From positions 1 to 7,833 of the forward strand of contig CALZDK010000093.1 in the NCBI GenBank assembly GCA_945637645.1: a DNA stretch of 7,833 nucleotides. The letters are read 5' to 3'. The stretch is from an uncultured Prevotella sp. (GTDB lineage: Bacteria > Bacteroidota > Bacteroidia > Bacteroidales > Bacteroidaceae). The notes under the pieces are model-generated. The model saw only the letters and a program-made list of their open reading frames with translations, was not told the DNA's origin and ran no database searches. The position numbers were made by a program, and so were the translations under genes. Of this stretch, positions 1 through 7,586 are shown piece after piece. Position 1 is the first letter of the stretch. Every line of letters starts with the position of its first letter.

Positions 1-696
1 GCAGGAGTGGCAATAGCCGACAAGCCCGAAGGGCCTTACAAGTTCCTTCGTTCCGGCAGGGTGAACGCCTATAAGTGGCCGTTGAACTTCACCAAGGAAG
101 ACATAGCCACGGCAGAGGCTCTCAACGAGGCAGACTACGAGAAATGGTGGACACCGGAGTGGCGCGAAGCTATCAGGAAAGGACTCTTCCTCAAGCGCGA
201 CCTCAAGGGCGGACAGATGTCACGCGACATGACCCTCTTCATCGATGACAACGGTAAGGCCTACCACATCTTCTCTTCCGAAGACAATCTCACCATCCAC
301 ATAGCCGAGCTAAACAGAGAGTTTACTGCCCACAACGGACGCTATGTGCGTGTGGCTCCCGGCGGACAGAACGAGGCTCCCGCCATATTCAAGCAAGACG
401 GAAAGTACTGGATGATTACCAGCGGTTGCACTGGCTGGGACCCCAACGAAGCCCGTATGTTCTCCGCCGACAGTCTTTTCGGCGAGTGGACACAGCATCC
501 TAACCCATGCCGCGGCGAGAACGCCAAGCTGACATTTGGCGGACAATCGACTTATATATTAAGAACCAAGGACAACCAACTCGTCTTTATGGCAGACATC
601 TGGAGACCTAAGAATCCTATCGATGCCCGTTACATCTGGTTGCCTATAGAGTTTGAGGAAGGCAAGCCAATAGTTCGCTGGCAGAAAGAGTGGTAA
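1..696 (+). CDS. GH43 family glycoside hydrolase, C-terminal part (5' end outside window)
   Basis: The reading frame is open from base 1 (codons for A-G-V-A-I-A-D) to a tandem TAA TGA stop. The GTG at 7 is therefore an internal Val, and about 231 C-terminal residues are visible. Family signatures, in order: an Asp in S-R-D-M-T-L-F (codon 226-228), a Glu in Q-N-E-A-P-A-I-F-K (373-375, the equivalent of the EGP-type general acid of GH43), the run T-S-G-C-T-G-W-D-P-N-E-A-R, and F-G-G-Q-S-T-Y (Gln at 544-546). These match the GH43 group around subfamilies 24 and 34, which includes exo-beta-1,3-galactanases and arabinofuranosidases acting on arabinogalactan. The missing upstream part should hold the export signal and first propeller blades. 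GH43 folds as a five-bladed beta-propeller and hydrolyses with inversion. It lies 40 bp before susC on the same strand, so it is probably the preceding operon gene. The family is secure, but subfamily and exact substrate are not. Confidence 0.88.
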   Translation, partial: AGVAIADKPEGPYKFLRSGRVNAYKWPLNFTKEDIATAEALNEADYEKWWTPEWREAIRKGLFLKRDLKGGQMSRDMTLFIDDNGKAYHIFSSEDNLTIHIAELNREFTAHNGRYVRVAPGGQNEAPAIFKQDGKYWMITSGCTGWDPNEARMFSADSLFGEWTQHPNPCRGENAKLTFGGQSTYILRTKDNQLVFMADIWRPKNPIDARYIWLPIEFEEGKPIVRWQKEW

Positions 697-736
697 TGAT
701 CAATAATAATAATCAATCAAACTAAAAACAGATTAT

Positions 737-3700
737 ATGAAAAAGAACGATGTTTATCTACAAGTGTCATCAAAGAGATTTCTCTTTGCCATGGCATTGG
801 CAGCAGGCTGTTCCCTGTTGCCACAGATGACAAAAGCTGAGACTGCCATTCAGGCCGTTCAGCAAGTGGGGGGGGTGACTGGACAAGTTACCGACAAGAC
901 CGGTGAGACCATTATTGGTGCAACCGTTAAAGTAGTAGGAACACAGAATGCTACTGTTACCGACCTTGACGGAAACTTCAAAGTCAACGCAAAGCCTGGT
1001 CAGACAATCGAAGTAACCTACATTGGCTACAAGACACAAACAGTGAAAGTAGGCAAGGGTCCATTGAAGATTGTCCTCGAAGACGACACTCAGGTGCTCA
1101 ACGACGTTGTAGTGGTAGGTTACGGTACGATGCGTAAGAAGGACTTGACCGGTTCTGTTGTTCAGATCAAGCCTGAAAAGCTCGCCGACCAGAACCCAGG
1201 TTCTGTTCAGGACCTTCTCCGTGGTACACCAGGTCTTCAGATTGGTTTCGACTCTTCTGCAAAGGGTAGCGGCGCTTCCATCCAGCTCCGTGGTCAGAAC
1301 TCACTCTACACCGAAGGTAGCCACAACTCACCGCTTATCATTCTCGACGGAATGCAGTTCAACGGCGAACTTTCGGAAATCAACCCTGACGACATAGCAC
1401 AAATCGACGTGCTGAAGGACGCTTCCTCTGCTGCCATCTATGGTGCAAAGGCAGCCAGCGGTGTTATCATCATCTCTACAAAGAAAGGTAAGGTAGGCAA
1501 GCCAGTCATCAACCTGACTGCCAACTTCGGTGCCAACACAAAGGCACAGTATCGCGACGTGTTCTCACCATCAGAGTATATGAAGTATCGTGAGGACTGG
1601 TTCAAGGCAACTACCTATGGCTATGGCGAAGACGGCAAGTGGGGCTACTACGGCAAGGACAGCAAGATTCCAGTAGGCTACTATGACCACTATAACACAG
1701 TAAGTGATACAGACTCTTGGGCAAAGAACGGTCCGAAGACCCTTGGCGACGGCGAAAGCCTTGAGGCTCTCTACGCACGCCGTATGGGACTCGACGGCGA
1801 CGCTTCACTCCTTGGCCAGAACTATCTTGCAGGCAAGACCTACGACTGGAACGACGCTGTATTCCAGACAGGTTTCATCCAGGACTACAACGCCAGCATC
1901 TCAGGTGCCACCGACAACCTCAACTACTACATGAGCTTCGGCTATCTGAACAAGGAAGGAGCCATCCAGGGCGACGAGTACAAGGCATACCGCGCAAGCA
2001 TGAAGATTAACGCGAAGATTACCGATTGGCTCGAAATGGGTGCCAACGTAAACTTCCAGGACCGTAACGACGTTTCGAGTGCAGTGCCTCTCGGCAGCAA
2101 CTACTGGGACAACAACCAGTTGCGCCAGTCGCCATACTCTCTCCGTTTCGACGAAAATGGCAATGAGGTACAGTATCCTACCAGCGGCAACCCAACCAAC
2201 GGAGGTTACAACTATCATTTCAACGATATGTACGACGACCTTGACAAGGGCTACACCGTGCTGAACACCATCTTCAACGCAAAGGTGACCATGCCTTACG
2301 GCTTTACTTATTCGTTCAACATCGCTCCACGCTACCAGTGGTTCTACGACCGCTACTTCATGTCGGCAGAACTTCCTAACAGCGACCCTGCAGGACGTGG
2401 TGTAAACCGTAACACTTCAAAGACGTTTGACTGGACTCTCAACAACACCATCACTTGGGACAAGACTTTCGACAAGCATCACTTCACCGTGACTCTCGTA
2501 CAGGAGGCAGAGGAGAACCGCTATTGGTATGACGAGATCCACGCCCGCAACATCACTCCTACTGACGCTCTCGGATTCCACTATGTTTCAGGTGCCAACA
2601 TGGAGCAGAGCTCTATCTACACCAACGACACACACTCAAGTGCTGCAGCCTACCTCGGCCGTCTGTTCTACAGCTACAACGACCGCTACATGTTTACCGG
2701 AACTGTTCGTCGCGACGGTTATTCAGCATTCGGTTCAAACAACCCATGGGCTACATTCTGGTCGGTCGGCGGCAGCTGGGTATTCTCAGAGGAGAAGTTC
2801 GTCAACCTGCCTTGGCTCGACTATGGTAAGCTCCGCGTGTCATACGGTACCAACGGTAACCGTTCGTTAAAAGACACCTACCTCGCACTTTCTAACCTCT
2901 CTAACGGCGGTGTGATGGGTTACTATCAGAACACCTCTCAGGCTGTACTCCAGGCCCTTCAGATTAGCCGCCTCGGCAACCCGAACCTCGAGTGGGAGAA
3001 GACCACAGCCTACAACGTAGGTCTCGACTTCACCGTTCTCGACTATCGTCTCACCGGTAGCATCGAGTGGTACTACAAGAAGACCCACGACATGATTATG
3101 AACCAGCGTCTGCCAAACTTCACCGGTTTCTCAAGCATCACTACAAACCTTGGTGAGGTGACCAACTCTGGTATTGAAATCACCTTGAACTCAACAAACA
3201 TCAAGACAGAAGATTTCACATGGAACACCTCTGCAGGTTTCTCTTACAACAAGAACACCATCAAGCATCTCTACTATGAGTATGACGAGGATGGCAACGA
3301 GATCAACGATACAAGCAACGGCTGGTACATCGGCAAGCCTGTAGGCGAGATTTGGGACTATGAGGTTGAAGGCATATGGCAGATTGACGAGGCAGAGCAG
3401 GCTGCACTGGTAAACCAGAAGCCTGGCGACCCGAAGGTCATTAACCACTATACAGAGGACGACAAGATTCTCGACGACGGCACCCGCGTGGCTGTCTATA
3501 ACGACAAGGACAAGGTATATCAGGGCACAACAGCTCCTCCTATCTACTGGAACCTCCGCAACGACTTCACATTCCTTAAGGACTGGTCGTTCTCGTTCTC
3601 ACTCTATTCTTACATGGGCCACAAGAGCCGCGCCGGCTACTACCTCAATGGCGACAACTCTGGTTCAATGTTCACCAACGGTTGCAACACCTACAAGAAA

Positions 3701-3994
3701 GAGTACTGGACACCAGAGAACCCAACCAACGACTACGCCCGTCTGAATGCTGTAGGCCCAAGCGGCGCTACTGGCGTGAACAAGGTTTACAACCGCAGCT
3801 TCGTCCGTCTGGACAACATCACACTCGGTTACACCATCCCACGCAAATATACACAGAAGCTGGGCATCGACAAGGTTCACCTCACTGCTACTGTAAACAA
3901 TGTATGCACATTCGACAGCTGGGAGTATGGCGATCCTGAGACAGGCGGATTCTCTAACCGTCAGTTCCAGTTCGGTATCAATGTTACACTCTAA
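737..3994 (+). CDS. susC: SusC/RagA-type TonB-linked outer-membrane transporter
   Basis: This 1085-aa protein, a usual length for SusC, imports oligosaccharides across the outer membrane using TonB/ExbBD energy and works with the SusD encoded next. Domains: signal peptide about residues 1-34 (K13-R14, hydrophobic core F15-L28, likely cleavage after T-K-A34); carboxypeptidase-D regulatory-like domain about 47-115 (V-T-G-Q-V-T-D, I-I-G-A-T-V, D-L-D-G-N-F, Y-I-G-Y); TonB-box region D123-V-V-V-V-G-Y-G130 followed by K-K-D-L-T-G-S; plug about 140-250 (I-Q-L-R-G, D-V-L-K-D-A-S-S-A-A-I-Y-G, G-V-I-I-I-S-T-K-K-G); then the beta-barrel to F-G-I-N-V-T-L at the C-terminus. No STN domain precedes the regulatory domain, which argues against direct anti-sigma signalling. 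The ATG at 737 is chosen because it gives a complete signal peptide after an A-rich leader. No TAnnTTTG promoter is seen in the 40-bp gap upstream, suggesting co-transcription with the GH43 gene. An eight-G run lies just after the signal peptide (868-875). Symbol used by family; the specific glycan is unknown. Confidence 0.95.
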   Translation: MKKNDVYLQVSSKRFLFAMALAAGCSLLPQMTKAETAIQAVQQVGGVTGQVTDKTGETIIGATVKVVGTQNATVTDLDGNFKVNAKPGQTIEVTYIGYKTQTVKVGKGPLKIVLEDDTQVLNDVVVVGYGTMRKKDLTGSVVQIKPEKLADQNPGSVQDLLRGTPGLQIGFDSSAKGSGASIQLRGQNSLYTEGSHNSPLIILDGMQFNGELSEINPDDIAQIDVLKDASSAAIYGAKAASGVIIISTKKGKVGKPVINLTANFGANTKAQYRDVFSPSEYMKYREDWFKATTYGYGEDGKWGYYGKDSKIPVGYYDHYNTVSDTDSWAKNGPKTLGDGESLEALYARRMGLDGDASLLGQNYLAGKTYDWNDAVFQTGFIQDYNASISGATDNLNYYMSFGYLNKEGAIQGDEYKAYRASMKINAKITDWLEMGANVNFQDRNDVSSAVPLGSNYWDNNQLRQSPYSLRFDENGNEVQYPTSGNPTNGGYNYHFNDMYDDLDKGYTVLNTIFNAKVTMPYGFTYSFNIAPRYQWFYDRYFMSAELPNSDPAGRGVNRNTSKTFDWTLNNTITWDKTFDKHHFTVTLVQEAEENRYWYDEIHARNITPTDALGFHYVSGANMEQSSIYTNDTHSSAAAYLGRLFYSYNDRYMFTGTVRRDGYSAFGSNNPWATFWSVGGSWVFSEEKFVNLPWLDYGKLRVSYGTNGNRSLKDTYLALSNLSNGGVMGYYQNTSQAVLQALQISRLGNPNLEWEKTTAYNVGLDFTVLDYRLTGSIEWYYKKTHDMIMNQRLPNFTGFSSITTNLGEVTNSGIEITLNSTNIKTEDFTWNTSAGFSYNKNTIKHLYYEYDEDGNEINDTSNGWYIGKPVGEIWDYEVEGIWQIDEAEQAALVNQKPGDPKVINHYTEDDKILDDGTRVAVYNDKDKVYQGTTAPPIYWNLRNDFTFLKDWSFSFSLYSYMGHKSRAGYYLNGDNSGSMFTNGCNTYKKEYWTPENPTNDYARLNAVGPSGATGVNKVYNRSFVRLDNITLGYTIPRKYTQKLGIDKVHLTATVNNVCTFDSWEYGDPETGGFSNRQFQFGINVTL
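868..875 (+). repeat. Eight-G homopolymer tract inside susC
   Basis: Codons 44-47 (V-G-G-V) are written gtG GGG GGG Gtg, making an uninterrupted run of eight G between the signal peptide and the regulatory domain. Losing one G places TGA directly after the run. Gaining one G leads to TGA after about ten more codons. As sequenced, the frame is intact. The effect of slippage is read directly from the sequence; any biological role is inference. Confidence 0.9.
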
Positions 3995-4010
3995 TTAAAT
4001 AATTACGACA

Positions 4011-6020
4011 ATGAAACAATATATGAAAGCAATATACAGGAGCAGTTTTGTTATGGCAGCTGCTGCATCATTGACCGCCTGCTCCGACTCGTTCCTTGAG
4101 CAAGACCCCTTGTCATTCTACGAGCCAACAACAACTTATTCAACCGAGGCAGGTCTGCAGTCTGCGCTCACCATGTGCGACAAGCAGCTGAAGACCTACA
4201 TCCTCGACGGTAACTGGAACAATGTTGGTCTTGCCACCAACTACCTCATGTCAGACGTAAGCATGTATGCCAAGACCGACATGGGCGGCGGCTTCCAGGA
4301 CAACTTCGACGCCAAGCTGACTCCTACGTCAGGAATGGGCGGCGGTGGCGACGGCAACTACATGCAGCGCTTCTGGGACCAGGGCTTCAACATGGTAAAG
4401 TATGCCAACTCTGTGCTCTCTTACGTTGACCAGGTGGAAGGACTCGACGAGAAGATCAAGAACGCCTACAAGGGTCGCGCTTATTTCCATCGTGCCTATG
4501 CCTACTACAACCTCACCCTCCAGTTTGGCGATATTCCACTTATCACCAAGCTCATGACCACTCCAAAGCAGGACTACAAGTCATGCAGCAAGGAAGCCAT
4601 CTTCCAGATGCTCGTTCACGACCTGGAGTTCGCTGCCGCAAACGTGCCTTCACAGCGTGATATGGAATACATCGGTATGGTGAACCAGGAGGCTTGTATG
4701 CACTTGCTCGTAAAGTGCTACCTCGCGACAGGACAGTATGACAATGCTGAGAAGGTGGCTACCGACCTCATCAATAACCATGGTCTGAAACTCATGACAG
4801 AGCCTTTCGGAGAGTGGGTGCCATCAGGTTGTGAGACCACTTGGAAGGTGACACGTAACGTCGTTTGGGACCTTCACCGCACTCCAAATATCTGCAACCC
4901 TGCAAACAAGGAGACAATCATGCCTATCATCAACTCCAACGACCAGAACTTCACCACATACAACGTTATGCGTGCGATGTTCGCTCACTGGAGCAATAGC
5001 GTAATCCGCGACCCTCACGGATTGGCAGGCCCCGGCTCAAACTATGCCCGCAACAATGCCAACTACGATGAGACTCTCGACTGGGTGCGCGCTGCCGGAC
5101 GTGGTATCGCCTTGAACCGTACTTCTTATCACTATAACAAGACCATTTGGAGCTACGACGGCGAGACCGACTGGCAAGACCTGCGCCACAACCGTGAGGT
5201 GGGTAACTGGATGGAAATGGAAGACTTCAAGTACAACAACCCGAAGTCAGACTTCTACGGAAAGAACTATCAGCTCTACGCCACGGAAGACTACGTGAAA
5301 GACGGCAAGGTGCTCGTGAAGAAGGGCGACATTCTCTGCTCTGACACCATCCGCAGCTGGTATCCTACACCTCTCTACCAGCTCTACATCCTCGACGAGG
5401 TTAATGAGGCTAACCTGGGTGCCAACCAGTTCCAGGGTGCTTCCGGTAAGGGCTGCAACGGCGACGTTTACCTGTTCCGCCTTGCCGACACCTACCTCCT
5501 CCGTGCAGAGGCCCGCTTCTACAAAGGCGACGTGACAGGAGCAGCACAGGATGTCAACGCAGTGCGTGCCCGCGCCAATGCAAAGAAGATGTACACCACA
5601 GTCACCATCGGCGACATCATGGACGAACGTGCCCGTGAGCTTTATCTCGAAGAGTTCCGTCAGGCAGAGCTCTGCCGCGTGTCATGGTGCTTGGCTAAGA
5701 GTGGCCGTCCTGACGAGTGGGGCGAGACCTACGACCTCAACACATGGGACAAGCAGGAAGGCACCGACCTCAGCGGCGGTAGCTACTGGTACAAGCGCTG
5801 CACACGCTACAACGTGTTCAACCAGCCTTTTGGTAAGGGAGCACAGGGCAGCCAGACCTTCGAGTATAAGATCAACAAGCACAACCTCTTCTGGCCGGTT
5901 CCAAACTCAGCCATCACTGCCAACAACAAGGGTACACTCCGCCAGAACTACGGTTACGACGGCTACGATGCAAACATCGAAATGTGGACCAACTGGGAGG
6001 ATGCTGACGCTGATCAGTAA
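4011..6020 (+). CDS. susD: SusD/RagB-type surface glycan-binding lipoprotein
   Basis: This 669-aa protein is somewhat longer than many SusD homologues. It binds the target glycan at the cell surface and caps the SusC barrel. The signal peptide ends in lipobox L21-T-A-C24, and S-D-S-F-L-E-Q after the Cys resembles the acidic surface-export signal of Bacteroidetes lipoproteins. The SusD TPR core is clear: N151-A-Y-K-G-R-A-Y-F-H-R-A-Y with Y-N-L-T-L-Q-F-G-D-I-P-L-I to about 178; D493-T-Y-L-L-R-A-E-A-R-F-Y with A-Q-D-V-N-A-V-R-A-R-A; and D538-E-R-A-R-E-L-Y-L-E-E-F-R. The C-terminal domain contains N625-L-F-W-P-V-P-N. A glycine-rich stretch covers about residues 91-115. The ATG at 4011 is 16 bp after the susC stop; M5 (4023) is an alternative start that still gives a signal peptide. 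Translation is probably coupled to susC in one transcript. Ligand specificity cannot be read from the sequence. Confidence 0.95.
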   Translation: MKQYMKAIYRSSFVMAAAASLTACSDSFLEQDPLSFYEPTTTYSTEAGLQSALTMCDKQLKTYILDGNWNNVGLATNYLMSDVSMYAKTDMGGGFQDNFDAKLTPTSGMGGGGDGNYMQRFWDQGFNMVKYANSVLSYVDQVEGLDEKIKNAYKGRAYFHRAYAYYNLTLQFGDIPLITKLMTTPKQDYKSCSKEAIFQMLVHDLEFAAANVPSQRDMEYIGMVNQEACMHLLVKCYLATGQYDNAEKVATDLINNHGLKLMTEPFGEWVPSGCETTWKVTRNVVWDLHRTPNICNPANKETIMPIINSNDQNFTTYNVMRAMFAHWSNSVIRDPHGLAGPGSNYARNNANYDETLDWVRAAGRGIALNRTSYHYNKTIWSYDGETDWQDLRHNREVGNWMEMEDFKYNNPKSDFYGKNYQLYATEDYVKDGKVLVKKGDILCSDTIRSWYPTPLYQLYILDEVNEANLGANQFQGASGKGCNGDVYLFRLADTYLLRAEARFYKGDVTGAAQDVNAVRARANAKKMYTTVTIGDIMDERARELYLEEFRQAELCRVSWCLAKSGRPDEWGETYDLNTWDKQEGTDLSGGSYWYKRCTRYNVFNQPFGKGAQGSQTFEYKINKHNLFWPVPNSAITANNKGTLRQNYGYDGYDANIEMWTNWEDADADQ

Positions 6021-6030
6021 TTGAAACTGT

Positions 6031-6135
6031 AAAAGAGGGTTAAGGAGTGTGGAGAGACTTAGACAAATATTCTGACTTCTAAATTTTATCAATGCTATTC
6101 ATACTCATCTCTCCACACCTCCATCGCCCTCTTTT
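6031..6135. repeat. Long imperfect inverted repeat after susD
   Basis: The left arm AAAAGAGGG (6031-6039), GGAG (6044-6047) and TGTGGAGAGA (6048-6057) pairs with TCTCTCCACA (6108-6117), CTCC (6119-6122) and CCCTCTTTT (6127-6135). This gives about 23 base pairs in three blocks, with a 4x4 internal loop, a one-base bulge and a 50-nt A/T-rich apical loop. It sits 10 nt after the susD stop codon, so as RNA it would form a 3'-UTR structure of the operon. It could also be the remains of a small inverted-repeat element, though I see no clear target-site duplication. Confidence 0.7.
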
Positions 6136-6141
6136 CACTAT

Positions 6142-6190
6142 AAAGTCCCCATCTGGTCCATAAAAGAACAGGATGGGGATTTTCTTTTTT
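6142..6190 (+). terminator. Rho-independent terminator of the GH43-susC-susD transcript
   Basis: TCCCCATC (6146-6153) pairs perfectly with GATGGGGA (6172-6179). The stem extends to about 12 bp through a G-U pair and three A-T pairs into the following T-run. The loop is about 18 nt, and TTTTCTTTTTT (6180-6190) follows directly. This is a classic intrinsic terminator in the direction of susD, about 120 nt after its stop, and it insulates the next gene. Confidence 0.88.
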
Positions 6191-6200
6191 CTCTGTTTTC

Positions 6201-6231
6201 TTGGTTATTATCCGGAAATGGGGTATCTTTG
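6201..6231 (+). promoter_or_regulatory. Bacteroidetes-type promoter for the DUF2264 gene
   Basis: TATCTTTG at 6224-6231 is a perfect match to the Bacteroidetes -7 consensus TAnnTTTG. TTGG at 6201-6204 (consensus TTTG) lies 19 nt upstream, the usual spacing for the -33 element. Transcription should start around 6237-6243, leaving a 5' leader of only about 10-15 A/T-rich nt before the ATG at 6252, with no Shine-Dalgarno sequence. It starts 11 nt after the T-run of the preceding terminator. Confidence 0.85.
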
Positions 6232-6251
6232 CACATTATTATAATATAACT

Positions 6252-7517
6252 ATGAAAAGACTGACAACAATTGTGGCAGCTCTGCTCGTGCTGCTCGCTC
6301 CGGCTCTCGGAGCAAAGAAAGCGAAAAAGGCGGTTGAGACCGACCGACAGTACTGGTGCCGACAGGCATATAAAATGGCGCAGCCTGTGCTCGAAAACAT
6401 GGCAAAGGGCGAACTGCAGAAGATCATGCAGACGGAATTTAGCCCTTCGTTCGACTCTCGCGACAAGAGAGTGGTGTATATGGAGACCTTCGGACGACTT
6501 ATGGCAGGCATTGCACCTTGGCTCACACTGCCCGACGACGACACTGCCGAGGGACAACAGCGCAGACAGCTGCGCGAGTGGGCTTTGGCAAGCTATAAGA
6601 ACAGTGTTGACCCGCAGTCGGGCGACTACCTCTGCTGGGGAGTGGCAGGACAGAACCTTGTAGATGCCGCCTACATTGCCGAGAGCTTCCTTCGTGCCTA
6701 CGACCAACTGTGGGTGCCACTCGACGAGGTGACAAAGCAACGCTACATTAAGGAATTCCAAAAACTCCGTTCCATCGATCCTCCTTATACCAACTGGTTC
6801 CTCTTCTCTTCAACAATCGAGAGTTTTTTGGCAAAGGCAGGGGCACAGTACGACGAGTTTCGCGTGAACACAGCCTGCCGCAAGGTGGAGGAATGGTATA
6901 TAGGCGACGGATGGTATGCCGACGGACCGGTGTTCGCCTTCGACTACTACACAAGCTACGTGTTCCATGCCATGTATCTTGAGACACTGCAGGCTATGGT
7001 GGATGCCAAGGCAAACACACGCCTTGACTACAAAAAATACCACGACCGTGCCTTGAAGCGGGCACAGAAGTTCTCGATCATCCTGGAGCGTTTCATCTCG
7101 CCCGAAGGCACTTTCCCTGTCATCGGACGATCAACGCCATACCGCCTTGCCGCCATGCAGCCGTTGGCTCTGATGGCATGGTATCAGAAGTTGCCAAAGG
7201 ACCTTAGCAACGGACAAGTGAGAGCAGCCTTGACAAAGGTGATGCACAGAATGTTCGACATTCAGCAGAACTACAACGAGGGTGGCTATCTGACCATCGG
7301 CTTCTGCGGATCTCAGCCAGAGACCGCCGACTGGTACACCAACAACGGTTCGCTCTATATGACCTCGCTGGCGTTTATGCCTCTCGGTCTTCCTGCCGAC
7401 CACGACTTCTGGACTTGTCCTGCCGAGCCTTGGACGCAAGTGAAGGCATGGGGAGGTCAGGCGTTCCCGAAGGACCACCGTTGGGCTGACGACATACAGA
7501 CAAAAGACAAGTGGTAA
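6252..7517 (+). CDS. Secreted DUF2264-family protein, putative carbohydrate-active enzyme
   Basis: This 421-aa protein starts at ATG 6252. The TTG at 6201 in the same frame is rejected because it overlaps the promoter and would put a poor leader before a clean signal peptide. Signal peptide about 1-21 (K2-R3, T5-L15 core, cleavage likely after A-L-G-A21), then a Lys/Ala-rich linker (22-28). DUF2264-type motifs: N181-W-F-L-F-S-S, G218-D-G-W-Y-A-D-G-P, F230-D-Y-Y-T-S-Y-V-F-H239, G292-R-S-T-P-Y-R298, E343-G-G-Y, and T-N-N-G-S-L-Y near 360. From family knowledge, DUF2264 proteins are thought to form alpha/alpha toroids and are common in PULs. I recall a link to GH154 beta-glucuronidases of arabinogalactan PULs, but cannot confirm that this protein belongs there. 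No lipobox is present, so it is probably periplasmic. Acidic residues within 219-231 are the obvious catalytic candidates. It has its own promoter after the susD terminator. The family call is good; the activity is unproven. Confidence 0.85.
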   Translation: MKRLTTIVAALLVLLAPALGAKKAKKAVETDRQYWCRQAYKMAQPVLENMAKGELQKIMQTEFSPSFDSRDKRVVYMETFGRLMAGIAPWLTLPDDDTAEGQQRRQLREWALASYKNSVDPQSGDYLCWGVAGQNLVDAAYIAESFLRAYDQLWVPLDEVTKQRYIKEFQKLRSIDPPYTNWFLFSSTIESFLAKAGAQYDEFRVNTACRKVEEWYIGDGWYADGPVFAFDYYTSYVFHAMYLETLQAMVDAKANTRLDYKKYHDRALKRAQKFSIILERFISPEGTFPVIGRSTPYRLAAMQPLALMAWYQKLPKDLSNGQVRAALTKVMHRMFDIQQNYNEGGYLTIGFCGSQPETADWYTNNGSLYMTSLAFMPLGLPADHDFWTCPAEPWTQVKAWGGQAFPKDHRWADDIQTKDKW

Positions 7518-7518
7518 G

Positions 7519-7586
7519 ACCAACTGAATAGACAATGGTCACGACCGTATCATAGTTATGGTACAGTCGTGACCATTGTCGTTGGT
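7519..7586. repeat. Long near-perfect hairpin downstream of the DUF2264 gene
   Basis: GACAATGGTCACGAC (7531-7545) is perfectly complementary to GTCGTGACCATTGTC (7566-7580). Inside it, after a C/A mismatch, GTATCA (7547-7552) pairs with TGGTAC (7559-7564, one G-U pair), leaving a 6-nt loop. Outside it, ACCAAC (7519-7524) pairs with GTTGGT (7581-7586) if six bases bulge. The hairpin begins right after the stop codon and could end or protect the transcript. No T-run follows on either strand, so it is not a classical intrinsic terminator. It may instead be a protein-binding dyad or the edge of the repeat element that follows. Confidence 0.8.

Noticed and set aside
697..736. Separate promoter for susC
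   Set aside because: The 40-bp gap is A/T-rich but contains no TAnnTTTG element, so read-through from the GH43 gene is the simpler view.
797..811. Lipobox-like L-A-A-G-C in the SusC signal peptide
   Set aside because: The -3 position is Ala, not the usual Leu, and a normal signal peptidase I site (T-K-A) follows; SusC proteins are generally not lipidated.
5551..6024. 157-residue plus-strand open frame overlapping the end of susD
   Set aside because: Thr/Ser/Arg-rich composition typical of an out-of-frame reading of susD, with no family motif.
6201..6251. Upstream TTG start giving a 438-residue DUF2264 protein
   Set aside because: This segment is the promoter itself; the ATG at 6252 gives a standard signal peptide right away.
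6138..6761. 207-residue minus-strand open frame
   Set aside because: It crosses the terminator and promoter and overlaps the well-supported DUF2264 gene; no recognisable domain, so it is a shadow frame.
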